The notes under the pieces were generated by a model. It worked only from the letters and a program-made list of their open reading frames with translations. It was not told where the DNA came from and ran no database searches. Shown here one piece after another: positions 48,660-57,207 of a stretch of 64,000 bases of DNA. Position 1 is the stretch's first letter. Each line of letters starts with the position of its first letter. Source of the DNA: Oscillospiraceae bacterium (GTDB lineage Bacteria > Bacillota > Clostridia > Oscillospirales > Ruminococcaceae); the NCBI GenBank assembly GCA_025757985.1, contig CP107210.1, positions 1,178,001 to 1,242,000 on the forward strand. The letters run 5' to 3'. The position numbers and the translations under genes were made by a program.

Positions 48660-49675
48660 AGCGCCGCCTTGCTGCGCTGGCGCTGGCCATGCTGCTCTGC
48701 CTGCCGCTGACAGCCTGCCAAAAACAGCAAAAATTGTACAGTGCGACTTGGTTTGACCTGTTTGATACCGTGGCCGTGGTGCAGGGCTACGCCGCCAGTC
48801 AACAGGACTGGGACCGGCAGACGGCGGTGCTGTATGACGATCTGGCGCACTATAATCAGCTGTTTGACATCTACAACCATTACGACGATGTTGTGAACCT
48901 GTACGATGTGAACGCGCAGGCTGCCGCCGCACCAGTGCGGGTCGGGGATGAACTATACGCATTTTTGCGCTGGTGTAAGGACACCGCCTACCCTGCGACC
49001 GATGGCGCGACAAACATCGCTGCGGGTGCGGTGCTGCGCCTGTGGCACGATGCGCGGGAGAGTGAATCCCCCGCCCCGCCCGCTGCGGATGCCATTGCGG
49101 AGGCACTGCAGCACATCAACATCGAAAACTTGATTTTGGATGATGCTGCGCAGACTGTCTGCTTTGCCGACCCGGATATGACGCTGGATGTCGGGGCGGT
49201 CGGCAAGGGCTACGCCGTGGAGCAGGCTGCCCGGGCCGCGCAGGCGCGCGGCTTTACGAGTGCCCTGCTGAATGTCGGCGGCAATCTGCGGGCCATCGGC
49301 ACCAAGCCCAGCGGAAAGCCGTGGACGGCGGGTGTTGAGAACCCGTGGGGCGATGACCCTGCGTATATTCAGGCCGTTGAGCTGGCCGATGGGGACAGCT
49401 TGGTCATCAGCGGCGATTATCAGCGCTATTTTGAGTATGAGGGCGTGCGCTACGCCCATTTGATCGACTTGACCACGGGCTACCCCGCTCGCTATGTGAG
49501 CAGCGTGGCAGTGCTGGCCCACGCCGAAACCGGCGGCTTGGCCGATGCGCTCTCCACAGGGCTTTTCTGCCTGCCGGAGCAGACCGGCCGCACCCTTGCA
49601 GACCGGAACGGTTGGGCCGTCCTGTGGATGCACACCGACAAAAGCACGGCCCAAAGCACAGACTGGCCGCAATAA
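48656..49675 (+). CDS. apbE: FAD:protein FMN transferase, lipoprotein
   Basis: 339 aa from GTG 48656. A signal peptide with lipobox LTAC (cleavage before Cys20) anchors it outside the membrane. ApbE features: FDLFDTVAVVQGY, DDLAHYNQLFDIYN, NIAAGAVLRLWHDA, MTLDVGAVGKGYAVEQAA (about 180), LLNVGGNLRAIG, and HLIDLTTGYPARYVSSVAVLA with the Mg/FAD-binding Asp/Thr. It attaches FMN to threonine of RNF/NQR-type flavoproteins or extracellular electron-transfer proteins. No target gene is in the window. Confidence 0.93.
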   Translation: MKRRLAALALAMLLCLPLTACQKQQKLYSATWFDLFDTVAVVQGYAASQQDWDRQTAVLYDDLAHYNQLFDIYNHYDDVVNLYDVNAQAAAAPVRVGDELYAFLRWCKDTAYPATDGATNIAAGAVLRLWHDARESESPAPPAADAIAEALQHINIENLILDDAAQTVCFADPDMTLDVGAVGKGYAVEQAARAAQARGFTSALLNVGGNLRAIGTKPSGKPWTAGVENPWGDDPAYIQAVELADGDSLVISGDYQRYFEYEGVRYAHLIDLTTGYPARYVSSVAVLAHAETGGLADALSTGLFCLPEQTGRTLADRNGWAVLWMHTDKSTAQSTDWPQ

Positions 49676-49683
49676 AGCAGAAA

Positions 49684-49713
49684 AAAGAGCCGCCGAACAT
49701 TCGGCGGCTCTTG
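49684..49713. terminator. Bidirectional terminator between apbE and mgsA
   Basis: AAGAGCCGCCGA and TCGGCGGCTCTT pair around ACAT, with an A-run before and the T-rich arm after. Confidence 0.85.
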
Positions 49714-49732
49714 CTGTATCAAAGTCGTTACT

Positions 49733-50137
49733 TCAATGCTGCGGGTTGATGATGGTGCGCCAGTCGAGGTCACCGTGCTCCAGACCGTGGATCAGGACTT
49801 CGGCGGTGGCGATGTTGGTGGCAACAGGAATGTTGTGGACATCGCAGATGCGCAGCAGGTTCATCTCATTGGGCTCATTGGGCTTGGCGCTGATGGGGTC
49901 GCGGAAGAAGAGCAGCATGTCCACTTCTTCACAGGCGATGCGCGCTACGATCTGCTCGGCGCCGCCATGGCCGCCGGGGAGAAATTTTGTGACCTTCAGT
50001 CCGGCGTTCTCCTCGACCAGACGGCCGGTGGTGCCGGTCGCCAGCAGACGGTGCTGTTCCAGAATATGGCGGTAAGCCATACAGAACTGCACCATCAATT
50101 CCTTTTTGGCGTCATGGGCTATCAATGCGATCGTCAT
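49733..50137 (-). CDS. mgsA: Methylglyoxal synthase
   Basis: 134 aa from the ATG at 50137; longer in-frame forms have no ribosome binding site and run through minD. Signatures: ALIAHDAKKELMVQFC at the start, GTTGRLVEENAGL (phosphate loop), LPGGHGGAEQIVARI, MLLFFRDPISAKPNEPN with catalytic Asp, and CDVHNIPVATNIATAEVLIHGL. It converts dihydroxyacetone phosphate to methylglyoxal and phosphate. It is the last gene of a minus-strand operon after minD, an order also seen in other Clostridia. Confidence 0.96.
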   Translation of the reverse strand: MTIALIAHDAKKELMVQFCMAYRHILEQHRLLATGTTGRLVEENAGLKVTKFLPGGHGGAEQIVARIACEEVDMLLFFRDPISAKPNEPNEMNLLRICDVHNIPVATNIATAEVLIHGLEHGDLDWRTIINPQH

Positions 50138-50172
50138 AAAAATGCCACCATCCTTCGCAGCAGAATTGTTCA

Positions 50173-50913
50173 TCAAAAGGTCAGGGGTACGCGCTGCCCG
50201 CACAGCCGTTTTGCCATTGCCTGTGCGGCAATGACGGCGGGATCCCCGGCGGGCGGTATCGTGCCGTTGGCACCGGCCAGCTGCAGCGTGCGGCTCTCGG
50301 GGATGACTGCCAGCAGCTGGGCACCCACGGTGTCGATACATTCATCCAGATCGGCTACCGAGGCGTTTTTCCCGAAGCTCTCCCGCCGGACACGGTTCAT
50401 GACCAGCCGCACAGCACTCTGCGGGCGGGTCCCGGCCAACAGGCGGTCCGCCACGATCTTGCCGTCACGCAGGGCCACGGCATCGGGGGTCAGTACCAGC
50501 AGGGCCTTATCCGCCACGGCGGCGGCCGCTGTAAACGGCGCGCCCATGCCGGCGGCGGTGTCCAGAATTACATAATCAAAATAGGGGCGCATGGCAACGA
50601 GGAGCCGCCCCAGAGGTGCGGCCTCCACCGCGCCGCCCTCATAGGGGGCGCTGATGACCGACAGCCCCGGGTAGAGCGGGCTGGGCACCACAGCCTTGGC
50701 GCCCTCACACCGGCCGCAGAGGACATCCTCGATGTCGTACACCGTGCGGCCGTAGACGCCTGCGATAATGTCCACGCTGCGCAGACCTGAGTCCAGCTCG
50801 ATCAGCAGGACCTTACGGCCCAGCCGTGCAAGGCAGGCACCCAGCAGCACAGAAACCGTACTTTTGCCGGTACCGCCCTTGCCGGAGCAGACCATGATAC
50901 ACTGTGCGTTCAT
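50173..50913 (-). CDS. minD: MinD-like septum-site ATPase
   Basis: 246 aa from the ATG at 50913 (AGGAGCC upstream). Deviant Walker A CSGKGGTGKSTVSVLLG (residues 7-21) with the signature Lys, LLIELDSGLRSVDIIAGV, YVILDTAAGMG (Walker B) and VMNRVRRES. The C-terminus MAKRLCGQRVPLTF is short, with only a weak amphipathic helix, so membrane binding through the usual MinD targeting helix is uncertain. No minC or minE is adjacent. It lies between PBP2 and mgsA; a 195-bp gap before it holds no supported gene. Confidence 0.8.
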   Translation of the reverse strand: MNAQCIMVCSGKGGTGKSTVSVLLGACLARLGRKVLLIELDSGLRSVDIIAGVYGRTVYDIEDVLCGRCEGAKAVVPSPLYPGLSVISAPYEGGAVEAAPLGRLLVAMRPYFDYVILDTAAGMGAPFTAAAAVADKALLVLTPDAVALRDGKIVADRLLAGTRPQSAVRLVMNRVRRESFGKNASVADLDECIDTVGAQLLAVIPESRTLQLAGANGTIPPAGDPAVIAAQAMAKRLCGQRVPLTF

Positions 50914-51108
50914 GTCGGCTCCTCTCCACAGTTGCATTACACTATCCTACCTTATTTTAACACACTTCCGCCCGGACTGCAACTGGCTTTTTCGTAAAAT
51001 ATAACAGGTCTTTTTTGAAGAAAATCACGATGCGGGACACTTTTTGCTGCGGCCACAGCGGCAGGCCGCCCAACCGGGGCGCAGCGGTACCAAAATCGCG
51101 GAAACGAT

Positions 51109-52896
51109 TCATCCGCCGAACACCGCATCCAGCACGGCCCGCAGGATCGGGGCGGCATTTGCACCGCCGCCCCCGTATTCCAGCACAACGGCCGCCGCGA
51201 TCTGCGGGGCGTCGGCGGGGGCGTAGCCGATCAGCACTGAGTTGACATAGTGCCCGCCGTCGGGGAGCGTGTCTGCCAGCTGGGGACTGCCGGTTTTGGC
51301 GGCGCACAGGACAGGAGCCTCCCGCAGAATGCGGGTGGTCTGCGCCATGCGCTTCATGCCATCGCGGATCGGGCCGAACACCGCTTCGCCGCCCGGTATC
51401 TCGGTGAAGGAGACCGGATACTGCCAAAGAACCTCGCCGGTGGCGGAATTGACGGCCCGGTCGGCAAAATGCAGTGCAGGGCGCTGCCCGCTGTTGGCCA
51501 GTGCCGCTGCATAGGCTGCCAGCTGCAGCGGGGTCACGGCGGTGTTCCCCTGCCCGATGGCGGCCATCAGGGTCAGGCCGGCCTGATAGTTTTCATCGGT
51601 CGTCCATGTCAGGCGGCCGTGCGCCTCGGCAATTTCCACGCCGGTGGGGGCGGCCAGCCCCAGCTGCCGGGCCATGGCGGAAAAGGCATCTACACCCAGT
51701 CGCCGCCCGACATCGTAAAAAAAGATGTTGCAGCTGTATTCCAGAGCGGTGCGCAGATCGACAGGGCCGCTGTGGCCGTACTGCAGGCAGCCGGGCTGGT
51801 AGCCGCTGTAAAAGCCGTAACGGCCGGTGCAGCTGACGGTGGCAGCCGGGTCGATGCCCGCTGTCAGTGCCGCTGCGGCCACCGCCGGCTTGAAGGCGGA
51901 TCCCGGGGCGTACAGACCCTGACAGACCCGGTCGAGCAGCGGTGCGGCGGCATCGGCGGAAAGCGCGGCGTAGTCGATGCGGTAGGCGTTCAGGTCGAAC
52001 CCCGGCACATTTGCTGCCGCCAAAATGCCGCCGGTGCGCACATCGACTACCACGGCAGCCCCGGCGCGGCATTCCCGCCCGGCTCCGGCGGCCCGGGTCG
52101 TGCGCAGGGTGTTGATCTGGCCGAGCAGGGCATCCTGCAGCATTTTTTGCAGTGCGCTGTCTACGGTCAGTACCAGCGCGGCCCCGGGGCGTGCCTCCCG
52201 CAGCTGGACGGTGCGGCGCACCGTGCCGTCAAAGCCGGTGTTGATCAGCAGCCGCCCGTCCTGCCCGCGCAGCAGTGCATCGTAGGCGGCCTCCAGTCCG
52301 CTCTGGCCGATGACGGCGTCCATGGCAAGGCCGCGCTGTCTGGCGGCGGGCCACTGCTCGGCAGTCAGGGGGCCGGTAAAGCCCAGCGCGTGGGGCAGCA
52401 GCGCACCGTCCGGCCAGCTGCGCACGCCCCGGGCTGCAAGCCGCACGGCACCGCTCTGGACAAGCTCGGCCCGGTACAGCGCAGTCAGCAGGGCGCTGTC
52501 CGCGTTCCGGGCCACCGCCAGCTCCCCCGCCGAGGCGGCAGAACAAAAGGCAGCAAGCTGTGTTTCCACATCCTTGCTGCCTGTCAGTTCCTCTATGGTT
52601 TGTACGGTCTTGCGCAGGTCGGTGCCGGGCGGGGCCGGTATGCGCAGGTAGATATCGTATACGGTGGCATCGCGGGCCAGCACGGCACCGCCGGCGTCCA
52701 GAATAGGGCCGCGCGCGGCGTGCTGGGTGACGGTATAGCTGGCCGAGCTGGCCTCGGCGGCCTTGTCGGCGTAATAGTCAGCCTTGACGAACTGCATCCA
52801 GGCCAGCCGTGCAAAAAAGGCGGCAAATACCGCGCTGCACAGTACCATCAGCACCGCAACGCGGGCGCGGCGGTGTGATTTATTGTGGTTGGCCAT
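51109..52896 (-). CDS. mrdA: Penicillin-binding protein 2 (elongation transpeptidase)
   Basis: 595 aa. One N-terminal transmembrane helix (VAVLMVLCSAVFAAFFARLAWM), a PBP dimerisation domain to about 230, and the transpeptidase: SxxK in APGSAFKPAVAAA (about 330), YSCNIFFYDVGRR as the SxN motif, and KTGSPQLA as the KTG motif near 520. It cross-links lateral-wall peptidoglycan with MreB/RodA. GAGGTG precedes the ATG. It follows the mreC gene by 60 bp on the same strand. Monofunctional; no transglycosylase domain. Confidence 0.93.
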   Translation of the reverse strand: MANHNKSHRRARVAVLMVLCSAVFAAFFARLAWMQFVKADYYADKAAEASSASYTVTQHAARGPILDAGGAVLARDATVYDIYLRIPAPPGTDLRKTVQTIEELTGSKDVETQLAAFCSAASAGELAVARNADSALLTALYRAELVQSGAVRLAARGVRSWPDGALLPHALGFTGPLTAEQWPAARQRGLAMDAVIGQSGLEAAYDALLRGQDGRLLINTGFDGTVRRTVQLREARPGAALVLTVDSALQKMLQDALLGQINTLRTTRAAGAGRECRAGAAVVVDVRTGGILAAANVPGFDLNAYRIDYAALSADAAAPLLDRVCQGLYAPGSAFKPAVAAAALTAGIDPAATVSCTGRYGFYSGYQPGCLQYGHSGPVDLRTALEYSCNIFFYDVGRRLGVDAFSAMARQLGLAAPTGVEIAEAHGRLTWTTDENYQAGLTLMAAIGQGNTAVTPLQLAAYAAALANSGQRPALHFADRAVNSATGEVLWQYPVSFTEIPGGEAVFGPIRDGMKRMAQTTRILREAPVLCAAKTGSPQLADTLPDGGHYVNSVLIGYAPADAPQIAAAVVLEYGGGGANAAPILRAVLDAVFGG

Positions 52897-52956
52897 GGGA
52901 TCACCTCATGTCGTGGATTTCAAACACATTTATTATAGCGGAATTTCGACAAAATA

Positions 52957-53628
52957 TCAATCGGTGCGCACAAAATATACGGCGGCGTGCAGGTCGGCGG
53001 TATCGGTCAGCGGGGCGGATGCCGTCAGCCCGTCCGCATCGGGGACCGGGGCTGCGGCCAGTATACCCAGCCAGTCCCCGCCCGGGGTGGTCACGATCTC
53101 CCCGGCGGTCAGCGTGCAGTCGGCGGGCAGGCCGGTCAGCACCCACTTTCCCGGCGCGGCCAGCCCAACGCAGCTGCCGCACAGCCCGGCTGCTGCGGTA
53201 AAGGCTGCGGTGCAGCAATTACCGTCCGAGCTGGTCACGGTCCCCGCGTACCGCCCGCCCGCGTCCAGCACGGCGGCACCGGGCGCGGCATCCGGGCAGG
53301 CCAGCGTAAGCCCGCCCGGCGTCCGGGCCAGCACCCGCGCCGGGGTGACGCAGCCGATGGCGCGCCCGCTGCCGAGGAGACTGCGCAGGGCCTCATTCTC
53401 GGCAACTGCGTCTGCGCTGGCTGCAAGACGCTGATGCAGCGCAAAATTTTCCTGCTGCAGGGCATCGAGCCGCGCAGTGTACCGCGCCCCGATGACCCGG
53501 TCAGCCCGGGCTGCCGCTGCGGGCAGGGCTGCCGCCAGCCGCGGCAGGCAAAACCAAAGCACGGCCGGAACCAGCGGCAAAAGCCTCCAGCGCCGCCGCC
53601 TGCGGGAACGCGATAGATCCAGCTGCAC
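52957..53628 (-). CDS. mreC: Rod-shape protein MreC (short form)
   Basis: About 223 aa. A basic N-terminus (SRSRRRRRW) precedes one membrane helix (residues 16-38), a coiled coil (DALQQENFALHQRLAA, residues 50-85) and the beta-rich MreC domain (CVTPARVLARTPGGLTLACPDAAPGAAVLDAGGRYAG, LTAGEIVTTPGGDWLGILAA). I prefer the GTG at 53628, eight bases after GGGG; the ATG at 53634 overlaps that motif. Typical MreC is about 280 aa, so this is short. mreB and mreD are not beside it. Confidence 0.8.
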   Translation of the reverse strand: MQLDLSRSRRRRRWRLLPLVPAVLWFCLPRLAAALPAAAARADRVIGARYTARLDALQQENFALHQRLAASADAVAENEALRSLLGSGRAIGCVTPARVLARTPGGLTLACPDAAPGAAVLDAGGRYAGTVTSSDGNCCTAAFTAAAGLCGSCVGLAAPGKWVLTGLPADCTLTAGEIVTTPGGDWLGILAAAPVPDADGLTASAPLTDTADLHAAVYFVRTD

Positions 53629-53655
53629 AAACATCACCCCAAGGCAGAATATGCC

Positions 53656-53685
53656 TTGCGGGACAGGGTTAGACTTTGGTATAAT
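53656..53685 (+). promoter_or_regulatory. Promoter of the HAD-glycosylase gene pair
   Basis: TTGCGG (53656-53661), 18-bp spacer, TATAAT (53680-53685), 66 bp before the start. Confidence 0.6.
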
Positions 53686-53751
53686 AGAATCAATCAAATA
53701 CTTGCCTCCCTCGCAGATGGGGTTAGGAAAAATCAGGAAAGGTCAACTTTT

Positions 53752-54558
53752 ATGCAATACAAGCTTCTTTTACTCGATATAGACGGCACGCTGCGCCCCG
53801 GCAGCTGTGAGCGCGTGCCGAAGGAAAACGCCGAGGCGGTCTGCGCCGTGCAGAAGGCGGGTGTCAAGGTAGCGATCGCCACCGGGCGCGGGCGCATCGG
53901 CGTGGGCAAGGGGCTGCTGCGCAGCATCCGCCCCGATTACTGGGTCTGCGCCGGCGGTGCGCAGCTGGTGGACTACAAGGGCTGCGATCTGGCCCTGCAC
54001 CGGCTGACAAGCGAGGAAATGTACGCGCTGGTGGATTTTTTTGAGGATCATGAGCTGCCCCTGCGCTTTACCTACCACGATGCGAACTACGCCTACCTCG
54101 GCTATGAGGAATTCGCCCGCCGTGAGCGGGAGAAGAACCTTGCGCTCAACATCGTGGACGGTGAGGATCAGGACCAGCATCTGCAGGAGACGCCGTTCGG
54201 CGCGTTCGGCTTTCTTTCGCAGGAGATGGCCGACCGGTTTCAGGAAAAATACGGCTATCTGGGGCTGAGGTTTCTGTTCTCCTACCCCGGCGGTGACGGC
54301 TGCGACATCCTGCAGCAGGGCATCGACAAGGGCACGGGTCTGCGGGAGCTGGCAAGGCTCGCCGGTCTTGACCCGGCGGAATGCGTGGCCGTGGGTGATG
54401 GGGACAACGATGTGGCAATGCTGCAGGCGGCAGGCCTCGGCATTGCCATGGGCAACGGCAGCGCCGCCGCAAAGGCCGCCGCAGACCGCATCGGCCCCGA
54501 TGCCGAACCGCACGGCATTGCGGAGCTGTGCCGTACCCTCTGGCCGGAGGCGTTTTGA
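53752..54558 (+). CDS. Cof-type HAD hydrolase
   Basis: 268 aa from the ATG at 53752, after AGGAAAGG. Motif I LLDIDGTLRPGS (residues 8-17), motif II ATGRGR, a C2-type cap (residues 80-190), and motif IV VAVGDGDNDVAMLQAAGLGIAMGNG at about 215-240, typical of Cof/YbiV sugar-phosphate or FMN phosphatases. The stop is directly followed by the start of the DNA glycosylase gene (no gap), so they are a two-gene operon. Substrate unknown. Confidence 0.9.
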   Translation: MQYKLLLLDIDGTLRPGSCERVPKENAEAVCAVQKAGVKVAIATGRGRIGVGKGLLRSIRPDYWVCAGGAQLVDYKGCDLALHRLTSEEMYALVDFFEDHELPLRFTYHDANYAYLGYEEFARREREKNLALNIVDGEDQDQHLQETPFGAFGFLSQEMADRFQEKYGYLGLRFLFSYPGGDGCDILQQGIDKGTGLRELARLAGLDPAECVAVGDGDNDVAMLQAAGLGIAMGNGSAAAKAAADRIGPDAEPHGIAELCRTLWPEAF

Positions 54559-55083
54559 ATGGCTGAGTACACCCATGTGGGGCCGGGCCTGCCGCCGCTG
54601 CACGGGGTGCAGGCCAATGCACTGATTTTGGGCAGCTTTCCCAGCCCCAAAAGCCGGGAGCAGGGCTTTTTCTACGGCCACAAGCAGAACCGCTTCTGGC
54701 CAATGATCGCCGCCGTGACCGGTGAGCCTGTGCCCGATTGGGCGGACATTGAGGCGAAGAAACGCATCATCCTGCGCCACGGTCTGGCCGTGTGGGATAC
54801 CATCGGCGCATGCGACATACGCGGGGCGTCAGATGCGTCCATCCGCAACGCGGTGCCGAACGATGTGGCGGCGCTGATCCGGCAGCTGGGGGTGCAGGTG
54901 GTCTTTTGCAATGGCGCGGCATCCGGTCGTATCTACGCCAAATATGCAGAGCCTCTGACCCACCTGCCCGCTGTGGTGCTGCCCAGCACCAGCCCCGCCA
55001 ACGCCGCATGGTCCCCTGCGCGCCTGCAGGCGGTCTGGGGCGCGGCGCTGGCACCATTTTTGCACGCGGATGGTTGCAAGTGA
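54559..55083 (+). CDS. Hypoxanthine-DNA glycosylase (DNA-deoxyinosine glycosylase, UDG superfamily)
   Basis: 174 aa. Signatures of the family-6 UDG/HDG group: ANALILGSFPSPKSREQGFFYGHKQNRFWPMI at residues 20-50, where Asn is the catalytic candidate, AVWDTIGACDIRGASDASIRN, and STSPANAAWS near 145, equivalent to the DNA-intercalating loop. It would excise hypoxanthine formed by adenine deamination. It begins right after the HAD gene stop without its own strong ribosome binding site (GGCGTTTTGA precedes), suggesting coupled translation. Confidence 0.88.
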   Translation: MAEYTHVGPGLPPLHGVQANALILGSFPSPKSREQGFFYGHKQNRFWPMIAAVTGEPVPDWADIEAKKRIILRHGLAVWDTIGACDIRGASDASIRNAVPNDVAALIRQLGVQVVFCNGAASGRIYAKYAEPLTHLPAVVLPSTSPANAAWSPARLQAVWGAALAPFLHADGCK

Positions 55084-55117
55084 ACGGATTTTGTTCTATA
55101 ATGAATTTGTGCCAGAC

Positions 55118-55154
55118 TCCCGCAGGGGCGGATAGGGAATCCGCCCCTGCGGAA
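55118..55154. repeat. CGCAGGGGCGGAT/ATCCGCCCCTGCG palindrome
   Basis: CCGCAGGGGCGGAT and ATCCGCCCCTGCGG-type arms around AGGGA, 20 bp before the xpaC start. Confidence 0.8.
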
Positions 55155-55176
55155 TGAAAATACGGGAGGTGCCTGC

Positions 55177-55806
55177 ATGAGCAAATGGCAGGAAAAAACC
55201 AAACGCCCGGTGCTGCCCATTTATATGGCGGCGCTGGTGTGGCCGGTCGGGGCGCTGCTGCTGCCGCCGTACCGCCTTTCCAACCTGCTGATTCTTGCGG
55301 GGCTGAGCCTGATCGCCTACGCAGTGGGGACAAAGCTCTGCCCCACCCGCGTGGTGCGCACGCTGATCCCCTACGCCACCGGCAGTGAGGATGTGGACGC
55401 GATGCTCAACGGCATTGCCGCCAATCTGGATGCACTGCACAAGCTGAACGAAGCGATCCCTGACCCGCAGCTTTCCGCTGCGATGGAGCGGATGGAAAAG
55501 GCGGGCCGCAGCATTGCCGCTGTGGTTGAAAAAACGCCCGATAAAGCGCGTGCCATCGACCGCTTTGCGCGCTATTACCTGCCGGAGACCGTAAAGCTGA
55601 TGGCCACCTATGCCGCGCTGGAGCAAAACGGTGTCAAGGGGGAGAATGCCGCCCAGATCGAATCGGAGCTGCGCCGCAACGCCGCGACCACCGCGACCGC
55701 CTTTGAAAACCAGCTTGACGCGCTGTACAGCGCAGAGGCAATGGATATTTCTACTGATATTGAGGTGCTGGACAGTATCCTGAAGAGCCAGAACCTTGCG
55801 AAATAA
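55177..55806 (+). CDS. XpaC-like (5-bromo-4-chloroindolyl phosphate hydrolysis family) protein
   Basis: 209 aa. Two hydrophobic segments (residues 12-32 and 36-54) anchor it at the membrane; the remainder is helical (DAMLNGIAANLDALHKLNEAIPD, RFARYYLPETVKLMATYAAL, IDRFA). Matches the XpaC family, whose Bacillus member is next to the telA homologue yceH. Function is unclear; the name comes from a screening phenotype. GGGAGG precedes the start. telA follows by 25 bp. Confidence 0.85.
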   Translation: MSKWQEKTKRPVLPIYMAALVWPVGALLLPPYRLSNLLILAGLSLIAYAVGTKLCPTRVVRTLIPYATGSEDVDAMLNGIAANLDALHKLNEAIPDPQLSAAMERMEKAGRSIAAVVEKTPDKARAIDRFARYYLPETVKLMATYAALEQNGVKGENAAQIESELRRNAATTATAFENQLDALYSAEAMDISTDIEVLDSILKSQNLAK

Positions 55807-55831
55807 TGGATATGAGAAAGGATGAAACCCA

Positions 55832-57010
55832 ATGGCTGATCTGAACAATGAACTGAATGTCCCCGCCGCCCCTTCCCTGACCTTTGACGCCGCCCCGGCG
55901 GCTCCCACGCTGACGCTGGATCCCGCTGCGGATGAAAAGGTCATCGAGGAGAGCAAAAAAGCGACCCCCATGCAGGTCGAGGATACCCCCCTCTCCCCCG
56001 AGGAGCAGAAGATGGTGAATGACTTCGCTGAGAAGATCGACATCACCAACTCCCAGATGGTGCTGCAGTACGGTGCTGCCAGCCAGAAAAAGCTGAGCGA
56101 TTTTTCCGAGACGGCGCTCTCTCGCGTCAAGACGAAGGACATGGGGGAAACCGGCGAGCTGATTACGAGCCTGATTTCCGAGCTGCAGGGCTTTGATGCC
56201 GGTGCCGAGCAGCCCAAGGGCATCTTCGGCTTCTTTAAAAAGACCACCAACAGCATCGAACAGCTCAAGACCCGCTACGACAGCGCCGACAAGAATGTTG
56301 AGCGCATCAAGGCTCAGCTGGAGGATCATCAGGTCACCCTGATGAAGGACATCACGATGCTGGACAAGATGTATGAGCTGAACCTTGTCTACTTCAAGGA
56401 GCTGACGATGTACATTCTGGCCGGCAAAAAGAAGCTGGCCGAGGTCCGCGCCAACGACCTGAAGGCTGCGCAGGAGAAAGCCCAGCGCACCCAGCTGCCC
56501 GAGGATGCACAGGCGGCCCGCGATCTGGCCGATCTCTGCGACCGGTTTGAGAAAAAGCTGTACGATCTGGAGCTGACCCGCAATGTTTCCATCCAGATGG
56601 GGCCCCAGATCCGGCTGATCCAGTCCAATGACACGATGATGGCCGAGAAAATCCAGACCACCATCGTCAACACCATCCCGCTGTGGAAGAACCAGATGGT
56701 GCTGGCGCTGGGCATTGCCCACAGCCAGCAGGCCATGCAGGCCGAGCGCGCCGTGACCGATGCCACGAACGAGCTGCTGAAAAAGAACGCCGCAACCCTC
56801 AAGCAGGGCACCATCGAGATTGCCAAGGAGTCCGAGCGCGGCATCGTGGACATCGAGACCCTGCAGCAGACGAACAAGCAGCTGATCGAAACGCTGGACG
56901 AGCTGAACAAAATCCGTGCCGACGGCAAGGCCAAGCGCGCCAATGCCGAGCAGGAGCTGGGCCGCATCGAGGGCGAACTGCGCCAGAAGATGCTTGAGAT
57001 CAACAGCTGA
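55832..57010 (+). CDS. telA: TelA family toxic anion resistance protein
   Basis: 392 aa, soluble and mostly helical with long coiled coils (residues 110-180 and 330-390). Recognisable stretches: MVNDFAEKIDITNSQMVLQYGAASQKKLSDFSETAL, GIFGFFKKTTNSIEQLKTRYDSADKNVERI, and MGPQIRLIQSNDTMMAEKIQTTIVNTIPLWKNQM. The family was linked to tellurite and to cell-envelope antimicrobial resistance. GAAAGGATG precedes the start. Paired with xpaC; the lemA- and TPM-protein genes follow on the same strand. Confidence 0.92.
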   Translation: MADLNNELNVPAAPSLTFDAAPAAPTLTLDPAADEKVIEESKKATPMQVEDTPLSPEEQKMVNDFAEKIDITNSQMVLQYGAASQKKLSDFSETALSRVKTKDMGETGELITSLISELQGFDAGAEQPKGIFGFFKKTTNSIEQLKTRYDSADKNVERIKAQLEDHQVTLMKDITMLDKMYELNLVYFKELTMYILAGKKKLAEVRANDLKAAQEKAQRTQLPEDAQAARDLADLCDRFEKKLYDLELTRNVSIQMGPQIRLIQSNDTMMAEKIQTTIVNTIPLWKNQMVLALGIAHSQQAMQAERAVTDATNELLKKNAATLKQGTIEIAKESERGIVDIETLQQTNKQLIETLDELNKIRADGKAKRANAEQELGRIEGELRQKMLEINS

Positions 57011-57015
57011 AAATT

Positions 57016-57188
57016 GCCGCAGGGGCGGCGTAATTAACGCCCCGCAAATTGACACCGGCTTTCCGGGTGGATTGTAGGGCGGCCAGCCCTCTGGCCGCCG
57101 CAGAGGGGTCAAGACCCCTTCCTGCAGACCTACCTTAAAATGGGCGGCCTCTGAAAACAAGAGGGCCGGGCATGCCCGGCCCCTACAG
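57016..57188. repeat. Composite array of palindromic repeats, second copy
   Basis: Modules in order: GCAGGGGCGGCG/CGCCCCGC (57018-57047), TGTAGGGCGGCCAGCCC/GGCCGCC (57074-57103), GGGCCGGGCATGCCCGGCCCCTACAG (57163-57188). This is the same order and nearly the same sequence as 23248-23462. It splits telA and lemA by 197 bp. Confidence 0.85.
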
Positions 57189-57207
57189 CACAATATAGGT
57201 ATTAGCA

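Noticed and set aside
45252..49106. 1284-codon open frame antisense to secA, DUF3783 and apbE
   Set aside because: It mirrors the strongly biased codons of secA on the other strand, has no ribosome binding site or domain, and overlaps three well supported genes.
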